A stretch of 18,861 bases of DNA from contig JAIDLO010000038.1 in assembly GCA_029050995.1 (NCBI GenBank), forward strand, positions 1 through 18,861. The letters run 5' to 3'. A program made the position numbers and the translations under genes. The DNA comes from Eubacterium sp. Lineage in GTDB: Bacteria > Bacillota > Clostridia > Oscillospirales > Acutalibacteraceae. The first letter of the stretch is position 1; every line of letters begins with the position of its first letter. The notes beneath the pieces are model-generated. The model did no database searches and was not told where the DNA came from. It was given only the letters and a program-made list of their open reading frames with translations. This document shows positions 11,724-18,861 of the stretch, piece by piece.

Positions 11724-12956
11724 TTATTTCATTTCAATAAACTCTTCGGGAATAACTTCCTTAACATATTTTTTGAAATTCGCAGGCGTTGTGCCCATAG
11801 AAATCTGCGCATGCGTATTGGCAATTTCATCTGTATAATCCGAAAGCTTATAAACAGAATACTCCCATTTGCCGTTGATCTTCTGATACCAGCTTACAAC
11901 GGGAACAAGCTTTGCTGATTTAACCGTTACACCATCTGCATTCTTTTCAATAACGATTTTTGCCATACCGCCGCAGAGCTGATTCAGATTCAGCTGATGC
12001 GAAATGAAATTTCCAAGGGAATAATAAACAAGCATTTTTTTACCGGATTGTTCATTGACTATCCATTCTATCGGCTGAAGCACATGCGGATGACCGCCGA
12101 TTACAATATCAACACCCAAATCGGAAAACAGCTTAACATAATCCTTTTGATAATCCGACACGCTTGTACTGTTTTCAGTGCCCCAATGCGGGAAAACAAC
12201 AATAATATCGCAGTTGCCCTTTGCCTTATTGACATCAGCCGTTATTTTTTCCTTATCCATCATATTAACACACCAGGGCTTATCATTCGGAAGCGGGATT
12301 CCGTTTGTGCCGTATGTATAATTCAGGATTGCAAATTTAATGCCGTTTGCTTCGGTATAAACAATAGAATTATAATCCTCTTCTGTATCATTGGAGCCGA
12401 CATGCTTTACCTCGGGATGTTTATCAAAATAGGTGCATTCATTCTGAATACCCTTAAAACCCTTATCCATTGTATGGTTGGTTGCACAGAGGAACACATC
12501 AAAGCCTGCATCTATGGCAGCATCGCCGACAGCCCAAGGCGTATTGAAAACAGGATAGCCTGTATATTCAAATTCCTCGCCGCCGAGAATTGTTTCCTGA
12601 TCAATAACAGCAATATCCGCCGCAGAAATATCATTCTTTATTTGCTTATAAAAGGAAGTATAATCCTCTGTTCCGTCCTCCATCTGACCGGAAGTAATCA
12701 GCGTATTATGAATCAGATTATCGCCAACAGCAACAAGCGTAGCCTTTGCATTAACAGGTGCAGACTCTGTCTGCTCTTCTGTTTGTGTTTCCTTTGCAGG
12801 ATCGGTTGGCTTATCCGCATCAAGATTTCTTGTTATATGACCGCTTATCGCAAAGCCGGACACAACAAAAACCGCAAGAATAACAGGAATTAATATTTCA
12901 AAAAGCTTTTTATTATCTTTAAACTTTTTCTCCTTAAATTTCTTCAATTTAAACAC
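11724..12956 (-). CDS. CapA-family (PgsA-like) membrane-anchored metallophosphatase-fold protein
   Basis: 410 aa. A lysine-rich start and one hydrophobic helix (about 19-38) anchor it with the bulk outside. A threonine/glutamate-rich linker (45-70) leads to a CapA domain: LVAVGDNLIHN (74-84), DQET in the NQE position (119-122), CATNHTMDKG (157-166), FPHWGTE (255-261), IGGHPHVLQP (286-295) and YYSLGNFIS. These are the metal-binding motifs of the calcineurin-like fold. The name comes from poly-gamma-glutamate synthesis proteins, but without capB, capC or capD neighbours a poly-glutamate role is unproven; envelope polymer metabolism is a fair guess. The start is uncertain: GTG at 12956 has no clear SD, and no better in-frame start is visible. 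Confidence 0.88.
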   Translation of the reverse strand: MFKLKKFKEKKFKDNKKLFEILIPVILAVFVVSGFAISGHITRNLDADKPTDPAKETQTEEQTESAPVNAKATLVAVGDNLIHNTLITSGQMEDGTEDYTSFYKQIKNDISAADIAVIDQETILGGEEFEYTGYPVFNTPWAVGDAAIDAGFDVFLCATNHTMDKGFKGIQNECTYFDKHPEVKHVGSNDTEEDYNSIVYTEANGIKFAILNYTYGTNGIPLPNDKPWCVNMMDKEKITADVNKAKGNCDIIVVFPHWGTENSTSVSDYQKDYVKLFSDLGVDIVIGGHPHVLQPIEWIVNEQSGKKMLVYYSLGNFISHQLNLNQLCGGMAKIVIEKNADGVTVKSAKLVPVVSWYQKINGKWEYSVYKLSDYTDEIANTHAQISMGTTPANFKKYVKEVIPEEFIEMK

Positions 12957-12984
12957 TTCATTTCATCTTTGTTATCTGCATATT

Positions 12985-13013
12985 ATTTTATCATACGACA
13001 AATATTTTATCAA
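12985..13013 (-). promoter_or_regulatory. Promoter of the CapA-family gene
   Basis: TTGATA (13008-13013) and TAAAAT (12985-12990), 17 bp apart on the minus strand, about 30 bp upstream of the GTG. It diverges from the exchanger promoter 50 bp away. Confidence 0.55.
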
Positions 13014-13061
13014 CAAGTAAAATACCGGGAAAAATAATTTTTAAATATAGCGCCTTTTTCA

Positions 13062-13090
13062 TTGACAAGCGATTGAATAAAAGATAGAAT
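13062..13090 (+). promoter_or_regulatory. Promoter of the cation exchanger gene
   Basis: TTGACA (13062-13067), 17 bp, TAGAAT (13085-13090), 33 nt before the start codon. Confidence 0.7.
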
Positions 13091-13123
13091 TAGTTTATAT
13101 ACATATAAAAAAGGGGTATCTCT

Positions 13124-14194
13124 ATGTTAGAAACTATTATGTCAAATCCAATTACACCGTATGTTTTATTCGTAATTGGTCTTATCTTAATCATCAAAGG
13201 CGGCGACTGGTTTGTTGATTCTGCAAGCTGGATTGCAGAGGTTGCAGGCGTGCCTAAATTCGTTATCGGCGCAACGATTGTTTCAATCGCAACAACACTG
13301 CCCGAAATGATTGTAAGCGTTATGGCAACGGCAAAGGGCAATGTTGAAATGGCGGCTGGAAACGCAGTCGGCTCCGTAACCGCAAACACAGCTATGATTA
13401 TGGGTATATTTATCGTATGTATGCCGTTTGCTATTAAGCGCAAAAGCTTTTCGCCTAAGGCAATTATGATGTTCCTTGCATCAGCCGCTTTGGTTTTAGG
13501 CTGTATTTTTACACAGAAAACAAAGCTTTCTATCCTCGGCGAAGAAAATATGTATTACAAGCTTTCAACAATCGGCCTTGTTGTTTTAATCGTTATCTTC
13601 ATTGCATTCTTTATTGAAAACTTTATGTCTATGAAAAAGGAAGATACACAGATTGAGCCAAGCCCGAACAATATCGGACTGCAGACAGAGGACGGCATCA
13701 TTCCAACAAGGGAAAAAGCAACAGGCAAGGACTGGGCTAAAAATATTACATTTTTCATTGTTGGAGCAGCAGGAACTGTTGTTGGCGCACAGCTTCTTGT
13801 AAACAACGGAACAAACATTGCAGAAAGCCTTCATGTTCCGCAGAGAATCATCAGCGTTATTGCAATCGCAATCGGCACTTCTCTTCCGGAGCTTGTTACA
13901 ACAATTACTGCACTCCGCAAAAAAGCAGGCTCACTTTCAGTCGGCAACATTCTTGGCGCAAACATTATTGATTTAACGCTTATTCTTCCAATCTGCTCCT
14001 TCGTATCAATGGGCAAAGGAACAGGCGCACTTGCAGTTTCCGCAAACTCCGTTGAAATTGATATGGTTGTTTGCCTTGCAGCAATTGCAGTTGCAATTAT
14101 ACCAACAATTATTTCTCAGAAATTCCGCCGCTGGCAGGGTATCGTTATGCTGGCTGGCTATTTAGGCTATGTTGCATACACCGTATTTGCATAA
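13124..14194 (+). CDS. CaCA-superfamily Na+/Ca2+ (or Ca2+/cation) exchanger, YrbG-like
   Basis: 356-aa inner-membrane antiporter with the two inverted alpha repeats that define the superfamily: VIGATIVSIATTLPEMIVS...AAGNAVGSVTANTAMIMG (about 47-94) and IAIAIGTSLPELVTT...LSVGNILGANIIDLT (about 246-285). Each has the ion-binding Glu (Glu61, Glu256) and a GN-x-x-G(S/A) motif. About ten hydrophobic helices are visible, with a charged cytoplasmic loop at about 168-206 between the halves. The first repeat has ATTLPE where most members have GTSLPE, a mild variation. It probably exports Ca2+ using a Na+ or H+ gradient; the coupling ion cannot be read. A GGGG-type RBS lies 8 nt before the ATG. Monocistronic, with its own promoter and terminator. 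Confidence 0.93.
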   Translation: MLETIMSNPITPYVLFVIGLILIIKGGDWFVDSASWIAEVAGVPKFVIGATIVSIATTLPEMIVSVMATAKGNVEMAAGNAVGSVTANTAMIMGIFIVCMPFAIKRKSFSPKAIMMFLASAALVLGCIFTQKTKLSILGEENMYYKLSTIGLVVLIVIFIAFFIENFMSMKKEDTQIEPSPNNIGLQTEDGIIPTREKATGKDWAKNITFFIVGAAGTVVGAQLLVNNGTNIAESLHVPQRIISVIAIAIGTSLPELVTTITALRKKAGSLSVGNILGANIIDLTLILPICSFVSMGKGTGALAVSANSVEIDMVVCLAAIAVAIIPTIISQKFRRWQGIVMLAGYLGYVAYTVFA

Positions 14195-14207
14195 ATAAAT
14201 GAAATAT

Positions 14208-14238
14208 AAAACCGAGCTTTTCAGCTCGGTTTTTTTCT
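14208..14238. terminator. Bidirectional terminator between the exchanger and the M23 gene
   Basis: Stem accgagct / agctcggt (14211-14218, 14223-14230) with loop TTTC, T-tract on the right and A-tract on the left. The M23 gene's stop on the other strand lies 1 bp away, so both converging genes use it. Confidence 0.88.
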
Positions 14239-14937
14239 TTACTCAGTTTTTCCCATAACATCAAGCGGATTTACGCTTGCGCCGTCAAGCCTTGTTTCAA
14301 AATGAAGATGAGCTTCAGCAGAGCCCTCATAAGGCACTTTGCCAAGCGTTCCGATTGTTGCACCAATCATAACAGGATCTCCCTTTGATACATTTACAAC
14401 ATCAAGTCCGCTGTACTTTGCAACAAGCTTTCCGCCGTGGTCTATCTCTACAGTCATTCCAAGCATACTGTCGCTATAAACATCAAGCACGATACCGTCG
14501 TTAATTGCAAAAACAGAGGTTCCTGCCTCGCCCTTAAAATCAACAGCTGTATGGCTTCTGTAATCGCCCATTGTTTGATTATAAACAAGCTCTTCGGTAT
14601 AGCCGCCTAAAACAGCTTCCGTAAGCGGATATTTATAAAAGCTTTTATACGGCGTGTTTGTGTCCAGAAGCGCCATAGATGTGCTTTCCGGCTCAGCTTT
14701 CTTTTTGGTTTCGGTTTCAGGCTCTGTTTCTTCCGCTGTAGTATCCTCTACAGTAACACTTTTTTGAACCGGCTGGGTTGTTTCTTCAAGCGTAGTCTGC
14801 TCATTAACAAGATCATTTTTAGATGAGTTTGTTGAAAAATAAACAACAAGACCAAGAGCAATTATGGAAATACATATAACGGAAAACAACGCTCTTAAAT
14901 TTTTGTTTCCCTTTTTAGCATTAGAATTTGATGACAT
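14239..14937 (-). CDS. SpoIIQ-like M23 (LytM) family membrane peptidase
   Basis: 232 aa from the ATG at 14937, with SD GAGGT 7 nt upstream; an in-frame GTG three codons earlier falls in the spacer. One membrane helix (about 15-34) is followed by a Thr/Glu-rich linker (about 43-85) and a LytM domain. Zinc-ligand positions are present: His129 and Asp133 in RSHTAVDF, and His212 in AHLHFE. The run from SDSMLGMTVEIDHGGKL to HLHFETRLDGASVNPLDVM closely parallels SpoIIQ, the forespore protein that anchors SpoIIIAH during engulfment. The Bacillus protein has lost catalytic residues while clostridial ones keep them, as here. The assignment as SpoIIQ is by resemblance; a general cell-wall endopeptidase is the alternative. 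No spoIIIA gene or sigma-F promoter is seen nearby. Confidence 0.82.
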   Translation of the reverse strand: MSSNSNAKKGNKNLRALFSVICISIIALGLVVYFSTNSSKNDLVNEQTTLEETTQPVQKSVTVEDTTAEETEPETETKKKAEPESTSMALLDTNTPYKSFYKYPLTEAVLGGYTEELVYNQTMGDYRSHTAVDFKGEAGTSVFAINDGIVLDVYSDSMLGMTVEIDHGGKLVAKYSGLDVVNVSKGDPVMIGATIGTLGKVPYEGSAEAHLHFETRLDGASVNPLDVMGKTE

Positions 14938-14939
14938 AT

Positions 14940-14975
14940 AAAACACCTCAAGAGCAGTATGCCCTGAGGTGTTTT
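14940..14975 (-). terminator. Hairpin after mfd that contains the M23 gene's SD
   Basis: Perfect 11-bp stem AAAACACCTCA / TGAGGTGTTTT with a 14-nt loop that has minor internal pairing, just after the mfd stop. The 3' arm includes GAGGT, the ribosome-binding site of the next gene. It is a plausible but T-poor terminator for mfd that would also hide the SD on any read-through mRNA. Confidence 0.65.
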
Positions 14976-14978
14976 GTA

Positions 14979-17900
14979 TTATTCAGCAAATGTTGAATTA
15001 TTTGGATTTTCTAAAAAAACGCTGTTCATAATAGCAAGAGACTGCTGAACGGTTTCAAGCGGAGATTCATAATCCAGCTTAACCGCAATATATGCTTTTT
15101 TAGCCGCAGAAAGCAAAACTCTGCCCTTCATTTCCTTGTTCAAAGCAACAACATATTTTACATCAGGCTCGTGCATATAAAGCAAAACAGAGCCGTTTCG
15201 CTGTGTGATTTCATAAACGCCGATACGGGCGGCAATATTTCTTAAAAGCGCAATTTCAACAAGACCGCAGATTGCTTCAGGCGGCGCACCGAATCGGTCG
15301 CCAAGCTCATCATAAACATCATTGGCATCTGCATCCGAGCGAATGGCTGCAATGCGCTTATACATAGAAAGGCGCTGCGGTGTTGAGGTAATATAATCCT
15401 CCGGAATATGCGCTTCGATCGGCAAATCTATCAAGCATTCCTGTTCTTCCTCTTCCTCGGCGCGTTCGCCCTTTTCCTCTGCAACAGCTTCGCTTAAAAG
15501 TTTTAAGTACATATCGTAGCCGACCGCTTCCTTATGACCATGCTGCTTATTTCCTAAAAGAGAACCTGCCCCACGAATTTCCAAATCACGCATGGCAATT
15601 TTAAAGCCCGAGCCAAATTCTGTATATTCTCTGATTGCCTCAAGCCTTTTCGTTGCAACATCCGTTAATTCCTTACCTCTTGAGAAGGTAAAATACGCAA
15701 AGGCGCGGCGTGAGCTTCTGCCGACTCTGCCTCTGATCTGATGAAGCTGTGCAAGCCCCATTCTGTCTGCATTTTCAATAATAAGCGTATTTACATTGGC
15801 AACATCAATGCCCGTTTCAATAATCGTTGTGCAAACAAGAATATCTATTTCGCCGTTTAAAAGCTGATTCCAGACATCGGAAAGCTCATCCTCTGTCATC
15901 CTGCCGTGTGCAATACCAATCTTTGCATCGGGGAGTTCTTTTTTGATTTTAACAGCAGTGTGCTCTATCGTATCAATATTATTATGCAGATAATAGCACT
16001 GTCCGCCCCTTGCAAGCTCCCTTTCCATTGCTTCAATCAGAACGCCGAAATCGTATTCAACAACATAAGTCTGAACAGGATGCCGTTCGCCCGGTGCTTC
16101 TTCAAGCAGGCTCATATCTCTTATACCGCTCATAGCCATATTCAGCGTACGGGGAATTGGCGTTGCCGAAAGCGTTAATACATCAACGCGCGGGAATTTT
16201 TCTTTTAATTTTTCCTTTTGCGCAACACCAAAACGCTGTTCTTCATCAACAATCAGAAGACCTAAATCCTTAAACTTGATATCCTTGCTTATAATGCGGT
16301 GCGTTCCGATTAGCAAATCAACCTTTCCCTCTTCAAGCTCCTTTATGATTTCCTTTTGCTTTTTAGGAGAAACAAATCGGGAAATCATTTCTATATTAAC
16401 CGGGAATGCTTCCATTCTGCTTTTTGCCGTATTGAAATGCTGCATTGCAAGAACAGTTGTAGGCACAAGAATGGCACACTGCTTGCCCTCTGAAATACAC
16501 TTGAATACTGCACGAAGCGCAACCTCGGTTTTGCCGAAGCCAACATCTCCGCAAAGGAGCCTATCCATAGGTGCAGAACGCTCCATATCCCCCTTGATTT
16601 CAGCGGCACTCTGCAGCTGATCATCGGTTTCATCATAGGCAAAGCGAAGCTCGAAATCGCGCTGTAAATCCGTATCCTCCGAAAAAGCATAGCCTTTCGT
16701 GCTCATACGCTTTGCATAAAGCGCAATAAGCTCCTTTGCCATATCCTTAACAGAAGAACGAACTCTTGCCTTTGCCTTTTTCCATTCCGTTCCGCCAAGA
16801 CGGTTTACCTTAACCTTGCTATCCTCTTTCGGACCGATATATTTTGAAACAAGATCAAGCTGGGTAACAGGAACATACAAGGTGTCCCCTTTTGCATAAG
16901 AAATCTTAATATAATCTTTTTTTACCTTATTTAATTCAAGTGCATGAATGCCCTCAAACACACCGATACCGTGCACATTATGAACAATATAATCCCCAAC
17001 AGCAAGCTCATCAAGCGAATGGATTGCATTTTTGGAATGAACGCTCTTATTTTTCTTTTTCTTTTGAACTGCCTTTGTATGCGTTATAAGCGCAAAAGAC
17101 AAATCGGAAAGCTGAAAGCCTGCATTTAGCGAACCCGAAACAATGGAAACAACACCTTTCGGAAATTCCTCCGGCATTTTTTCAAAATAAACTGCCTCAA
17201 AGCCTGCTTCATTCAAATCATATTGAAGCGCCTTACAAGCCCTTGATGTACCTGCCATAATACAGATTGTATATTTTCTGTCATAAAGAGGCTTTATATC
17301 CTCGCTAAGCTGTTCCATTGTACCGTTCCACGCATTAAAGCTCTGAACAGTAAAGGAAGACAAATGCGAAACAGGCGTATCAAACGAACCTCTCGGAAGA
17401 GAATCAAGATAAACAGCACCAGAATTTGAATAAATTTCTTTTAATTCCTCAAAATCAACTGTAAACTTATCAATACCCTTGCAGAGATTACCGCTTTCAA
17501 GATACCATTTAATCTGCTCTTCCATAAGCTTTTGCTGGTTATTGGTTTTTTCCTTGACCTTGCCGCTTTCGCAAACAAAAAGAAGCCCGTCAAGATAATC
17601 AAAAATACCATTACTATCATATGCAAGCGGAAGATATTTATCATTACAGGGCAAAGAACCGCCGTTTTTCAACAGCTCTGCATCTGCATAAAGATTTTCG
17701 CGAGCCTTGATTGCCTTGCCCTTTAAGCTGTCTGCAAGTGCTTCAATGCTTTTTGCAAATTTTTCATTCGAGTTAAAAAGCACTTCATTTGCGGGAATGA
17801 TATCAATTTTATCAAGGCTGCCTGTTCTTCTCTGCGTTGCAAGATCAAAGGAAGCAATGCCGTCAATGACATCTCCCCACAGTTCAATTCTTGCAGGCTC

Positions 17901-18461
17901 GGAAGCGCCGGGCGGGAACACATCTATAATTCCGCCTCTGATCGCAAACTGAGAAGTACCGTCTACCTGATCATATCTGCTGTAGCCTGCGGCAACAAGC
18001 TTTTCAGCTATTTTATCCACATCAAGCATTTCGCCGTCTTTAATTTCAAGAGAAAGCGATTTCAGATATGCGGGGGGCATTGTTTTCTGGCATGCCGCAT
18101 TGACAGAGCATACAACTGCGCTATATTCGCCCTTAACGATTTTTGAAAGCACACCAAGACGGATATGCTCAAATTCATGGGAAACACCTGCAACCTGCTG
18201 AAAGGTAAACTCACGGGCAGGATAAAAAAGCACACCCTCCTGTAGTGCGCCCAAGTTTTCGCTCATTCTTACGGCTGATGCTTCATCAGGCATAATGATA
18301 AGCGCCTTGTTCTTTTTTAATTCCATAAGAGAATGAATAAAATGTGCCTTAACGGAATCAGAGACACCTGTTGCCCCGACAGGCATACCCGAGGGGTTTA
18401 CGCTTTTGCCGAGGCTTATAAATTCATTGCTCTTTTCAAAAATTTTTGAATAGCAAGACAT
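14979..18461 (-). CDS. mfd: Transcription-repair coupling factor Mfd
   Basis: Releases RNA polymerase stalled at DNA damage and recruits UvrA. Its 1160 aa are the normal length. The N-terminal UvrB-like modules (about 1-340) include FYPAREF and SRYDQVDGTSQFAIRGGIIDVFPPG. A short linker rich in lysine (463-473) leads to the CarD-like polymerase-interacting domain (about 484-550: DYIVHNVHGIGVF). The superfamily 2 motor has Walker A GDVGFGKTE (638-646), DEEQ (739-742), SATPIPRTL, TTIIETGIDV and QIRGRVGR. A TRCF C-terminal domain completes it (from about 1000). AAAGGA lies 8 nt before the ATG at 18461. It follows pth by 30 nt, the usual Firmicutes order, so they are likely cotranscribed. A very acidic insert (RAEEEEEQE) precedes the C-terminal domain. 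Confidence 0.97.
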   Translation of the reverse strand: MSCYSKIFEKSNEFISLGKSVNPSGMPVGATGVSDSVKAHFIHSLMELKKNKALIIMPDEASAVRMSENLGALQEGVLFYPAREFTFQQVAGVSHEFEHIRLGVLSKIVKGEYSAVVCSVNAACQKTMPPAYLKSLSLEIKDGEMLDVDKIAEKLVAAGYSRYDQVDGTSQFAIRGGIIDVFPPGASEPARIELWGDVIDGIASFDLATQRRTGSLDKIDIIPANEVLFNSNEKFAKSIEALADSLKGKAIKARENLYADAELLKNGGSLPCNDKYLPLAYDSNGIFDYLDGLLFVCESGKVKEKTNNQQKLMEEQIKWYLESGNLCKGIDKFTVDFEELKEIYSNSGAVYLDSLPRGSFDTPVSHLSSFTVQSFNAWNGTMEQLSEDIKPLYDRKYTICIMAGTSRACKALQYDLNEAGFEAVYFEKMPEEFPKGVVSIVSGSLNAGFQLSDLSFALITHTKAVQKKKKNKSVHSKNAIHSLDELAVGDYIVHNVHGIGVFEGIHALELNKVKKDYIKISYAKGDTLYVPVTQLDLVSKYIGPKEDSKVKVNRLGGTEWKKAKARVRSSVKDMAKELIALYAKRMSTKGYAFSEDTDLQRDFELRFAYDETDDQLQSAAEIKGDMERSAPMDRLLCGDVGFGKTEVALRAVFKCISEGKQCAILVPTTVLAMQHFNTAKSRMEAFPVNIEMISRFVSPKKQKEIIKELEEGKVDLLIGTHRIISKDIKFKDLGLLIVDEEQRFGVAQKEKLKEKFPRVDVLTLSATPIPRTLNMAMSGIRDMSLLEEAPGERHPVQTYVVEYDFGVLIEAMERELARGGQCYYLHNNIDTIEHTAVKIKKELPDAKIGIAHGRMTEDELSDVWNQLLNGEIDILVCTTIIETGIDVANVNTLIIENADRMGLAQLHQIRGRVGRSSRRAFAYFTFSRGKELTDVATKRLEAIREYTEFGSGFKIAMRDLEIRGAGSLLGNKQHGHKEAVGYDMYLKLLSEAVAEEKGERAEEEEEQECLIDLPIEAHIPEDYITSTPQRLSMYKRIAAIRSDADANDVYDELGDRFGAPPEAICGLVEIALLRNIAARIGVYEITQRNGSVLLYMHEPDVKYVVALNKEMKGRVLLSAAKKAYIAVKLDYESPLETVQQSLAIMNSVFLENPNNSTFAE

Positions 18462-18491
18462 ATCTATTTTTTCCTTTATTAAAAAAGTTAT

Positions 18492-18861
18492 TTATGAATT
18501 AAACAAATTCATTGCTTGATCTGTTTCGCCGTTTACAATAAGCGGAATAGCTTTTGCCGTGTTTTCAAGTGCAGATTTCAAATCGCTTTCAAGCGCTTTC
18601 GGAAATCTGCCGAGCACCCAATCCACCAAATCATAATCGGCACTTGGCTTTTTGCCGACACCAACCTTTATCCTTGAAAAGTATTCGGAGCCAAGATGGG
18701 CAATAATGCTTTTCAAGCCGTTATGACCGCCTGCCGAGCCTTTTCTTCTGATTCTGATTTTGCCGACATCAAGCGAAATATCATCCGAAATTACAACAAC
18801 ATTTTCGGCAGGAATTTTATAAAACTTTGCAACCTCACCGATTGCTTCGCCCGAATTATTC
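18492..18861 (-). CDS. pth: Peptidyl-tRNA hydrolase (3' part; gene runs off the window)
   Basis: Cleaves peptidyl-tRNA dropped from ribosomes. The frame stays open to the window edge; codons can be read from 18860 down. The visible 122 residues begin NNSGEAIGEVAKFYKIP and contain VVVISDDISLDVGKIRIRRKGS with the conserved aspartate, AGGHNGLKSIIAHLG with the conserved histidine/asparagine, and FSRIKVGVGKKP. The C-terminal helix follows normally, ending GETDQAMNLFNS. The N-terminal roughly 65 residues, including the catalytic His, lie outside. TTG at 18714-18716 is an internal Leu and not the start. mfd follows after 30 bp. Confidence 0.96.
   Translation of the reverse strand, partial: NNSGEAIGEVAKFYKIPAENVVVISDDISLDVGKIRIRRKGSAGGHNGLKSIIAHLGSEYFSRIKVGVGKKPSADYDLVDWVLGRFPKALESDLKSALENTAKAIPLIVNGETDQAMNLFNS

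Noticed and set aside
11997..12893. A 298-codon open frame on the plus strand
   Set aside because: It lies wholly antisense to the CapA-family gene, has low-complexity Ile/Cys-rich content, no RBS and no recognisable motif.
14938..15060. A sigma-F-type promoter for the SpoIIQ-like gene
   Set aside because: A GCATA occurs in the hairpin loop, but a correctly spaced -10 would fall on the SD and start codon, so no credible match is present.

Overview
The window looks like chromosomal DNA of a low-to-mid GC, endospore-type Clostridia, most like an Oscillospiraceae/Ruminococcaceae gut lineage. This rests on the rhodanese-less thiI beside a cysteine desulfurase, the pth-mfd order, a SpoIIQ-like LytM protein, a GSI-alpha glutamine synthetase, near-consensus sigma-A promoters, and short palindromes of the CGGG...CCCCTACG type. 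The taxonomic call is inference from gene content and style; nothing in the window fixes it.

Layout: (1) 1-2298, plus strand: 5'-incomplete cysteine desulfurase and thiI (4-thiouridine in tRNA), closed by a terminator. (2) 2296-4682, minus strand: an isolated phage-tail cassette with its own strong promoter and a leader hairpin, a 601-aa tail-fibre-like protein ending in a C-type-lectin/formylglycine-enzyme-like variable domain, and two small tail-associated proteins (87 and 33 aa). No other phage gene is present. (3) 4708-5585: purine nucleoside phosphorylase. (4) 5640-8187: tRNA-Ser(GGA) followed by an accessory stretch in which an MFS transporter and a small methyltransferase are each preceded by the same module (terminator hairpin, 110-bp repeat, similar promoter). 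(5) 8199-9318: membrane-anchored glycerophosphodiesterase. (6) 9326-10108: clustered short palindromes, an XRE-type regulator, and a long inverted repeat with promoter and terminator that would make a rod-shaped RNA of about 154 nt. (7) 10110-11639: glnA with a terminator hairpin in its leader. (8) 11724-14239: a CapA-family protein and a divergent CaCA-type cation exchanger. (9) 14239-18861, minus strand: SpoIIQ-like M23 protein, mfd and the 3' part of pth.

Most genes are ordinary core functions (sulfur transfer to tRNA, purine salvage, nitrogen assimilation, transcription-coupled repair, peptidyl-tRNA recycling, sporulation). The parts that deserve attention are the orphan tail cassette with a diversity-generating-retroelement-like C-terminus but no reverse transcriptase in view, the repeat-linked accessory genes behind tRNA-Ser, and the rod-like RNA upstream of the XRE gene. 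All calls were made by reading the sequence; no alignment or folding program was run.
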